A DNA stretch of 55,199 bases from Opitutus sp. GAS368. GTDB taxonomy: Bacteria; Verrucomicrobiota; Verrucomicrobiia; Opitutales; Opitutaceae. Position numbers and translations under genes: made by a program. Under the pieces are notes generated by a model. The model was not told the origin of the DNA, did not search any database, and saw nothing but the letters and a program-made list of their open reading frames with translations. The stretch is taken from the NCBI GenBank assembly GCA_945903465.1, contig CAMDOF010000032.1, forward strand, positions 1 to 55,199, written 5' to 3'. Shown one piece after another: positions 54,230-55,199 of this stretch (the stretch's first letter is position 1; each line of letters opens with the position of its first letter).

Positions 54230-54600
54230 TCTTTTACCTCGCGCTTCCGCCCTTTGCAGGGCCGGGCGGTCGGGTTGGAGGGGGTGATGAACCGCGTCGA
54301 TCGCCTGATTTAATTCGGCAACGCTGCGGAAGCTGGCGCTGCACAGGGCTTTTCTGGGCACGATGCCAGACTAGGGTTCGACTAGATGGAGCCAACTCGC
54401 CGAGGTCGGAGTAAAGTGGACGTGCACGTTGGGAGTTTGCGCGAGTCAGTCGTCGCATTTCTTGTGGATGCAATCGTTTTCGAGGATCACGGGTAGTTCG
54501 CGTTCTCGTGGAGCGTTTGCCACGTTCAGCTCCCTGAACTGCAGGAACGCTGCTCGTCGCTTGAGCGTCGTCTTGCTCGTGGTGGGCGCGTCGCAGCGCG
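54230..54600 (-). pseudogene. IS630-family transposase relic (C-terminal part)
   Basis: Minus-strand reading gives FLQFRELNVANAPRERELPV, ILENDCIHKKCDD, stop, LAQTPNVHVHFTPTSASWLH LVEP (in two pieces), stop, then RKALCSASFRSVAELNQAID. This is the IS630 C-terminal DDE region (D of ILDN..., HFTPTSASWLNxVE and the distal KSVAEL block). Two in-frame stops show it is dead. It abuts the ISKra4 relic on its right, at about 54600, with no intact end visible. Confidence 0.75.
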
Positions 54601-55199
54601 GGCCGTCGCCCGGTTGGGTTGGTCGCTCCTGCCATGGCTGCGCGGCTCCACCCACCCGTTGGATCACCCGCTGAATCTGCCGGCCAGACACCGAGATGCC
54701 GCCGGTCTGCTCCAGATGCCGCTCCGCTTTCAAGTAGGTGGTTTCGTCGGCTCCTGCCAAGCACATGAGCTTGGCCCAGGCCGGGGTTTAGCCCACCTCC
54801 CACCCCAGCGCGGCATCGGCGGGGTGATGGCCCTGCGACTTGCCGGCGTCGTGGGAGTAGTCCCGCCCGAGTTCGAAGTGGCCTAAATTGCCCTGCACCC
54901 CGAGGGGTTCCTGGCCCTTGAAAACCTCCCCGAGCTTGGGCTGATACGCCGCGTCGATGCGCTCGGCCGCTTGCTGGCGCAAACAGCCGACCAGATCGTT
55001 GGCCGACTTGAAAACGGCCGTACGCACCAATAGCTCCAGCTGGGCGACCGCATTGCCCTGGGGAGCTTCGGATTAAAACCGGGCGATCAGTTGCTGGATT
55101 TCCTCTTCTTGGGCGAGAAGGACTGGTGGCGAGGGAAGTTTTTTTTTGAGCCGGCGATTTGCTGTCGAGTTTCCGCGACCACCAAATCGGCATATTGCC
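54600..55199 (-). pseudogene. ISKra4-family transposase relic, runs off the window
   Basis: Minus-strand reading gives LRQQAAERIDAAYQPKLGEV, FELGRDYSHDAGKSQGHHPA, DAALGWEVG, stop (TAA at 54788-54790, where the family has Cys), then TPAWAKLMCLAGADETTYLK, AERHLEQTGGISVSGRQIQR VIQRVGG (two pieces) and PRCDAP. This matches the N-terminal half of ISKra4 transposases. It breaks at the junction with the IS630 relic. The right end is cut by the window edge. Confidence 0.75.

Noticed and set aside
54234..55193. Single 319-codon minus-strand frame over the right-end relics
   Set aside because: The transposase motifs lie in another frame, with stops. This frame reads Arg/Gly/Pro-rich noise.

Overview
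The window looks like a chromosomal segment of a Verrucomicrobiota bacterium, most likely Opitutaceae. The grounds are high GC content, two large TonB-dependent receptors, a giant NHL/Ig secreted protein with a duplicated C-terminal module common in this phylum, a Cys-type sulfatase, and a four-gene DUF1501 / PPC / DUF1549-DUF1553 / PSCyt1-WD40 cassette typical of the Planctomycetota-Verrucomicrobiota group. No rRNA, tRNA, phage structural genes, CRISPR array or plasmid functions were recognised.

Layout. 1-4.6 kb is a graveyard of decayed insertion sequences: IS66, an IS4-superfamily element on the minus strand, and an IS4-family element on the plus strand. A 214-bp MITE-like element sits inside the IS66 relic. 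5.0-7.2 kb is an NAD-dependent DNA ligase with an odd hydrophobic N-terminus. 8.4-14.7 kb encodes a ~2100-residue secreted NHL/Ig protein with a good terminator, followed by a sulfatase. 17.1-23.1 kb is a nucleoside-flavoured locus: a minus-strand run of nucleoside hydrolase, exported amidohydrolase/deaminase and TonB receptor, with a divergent adenine-phosphoribosyltransferase-like gene. 24.2-26.6 kb holds sufS-sufU and a small lipoprotein. 26.9-31.1 kb is a LacI regulator followed by a second TonB receptor and a strong terminator. 31.4-32.6 kb is a relic of a DUF4338 (DruA-like) plus ISAs1 transposase. 32.9-35.3 kb has a phosphoribosyltransferase with an ECF-type S component, and two 16S rRNA methyltransferases (RsmE, RsmD).

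35.8-45.3 kb is a densely packed envelope block. A secreted Trp-Pro-rich protein of unknown function runs directly into an Mla-like lipid transporter (MlaE, MlaF, MCE protein). It is followed by a LolD-like ATPase, an FtsX-type permease and an AttH-like lipocalin, then an SDR protein lacking the catalytic Tyr. 45.7-54.0 kb is the cytochrome/DUF1501 cassette. The right end (54.2-55.2 kb) carries IS630 and ISKra4 relics.

The most unusual structural signals are in the non-coding and decayed DNA. One is a MITE-like insertion whose removal exactly restores the IS66 reading frame. Another is a set of four unrelated direct-repeat pairs, all with a 69-72 bp period. A third is a diverged intergenic repeat shared between 7.7 and 16.9 kb. 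Among the genes, the candidates for undescribed systems are the Trp-Pro-rich protein coupled to the Mla-like transporter, the S component paired with a phosphoribosyltransferase, and the exported-deaminase/TonB/nucleosidase locus.
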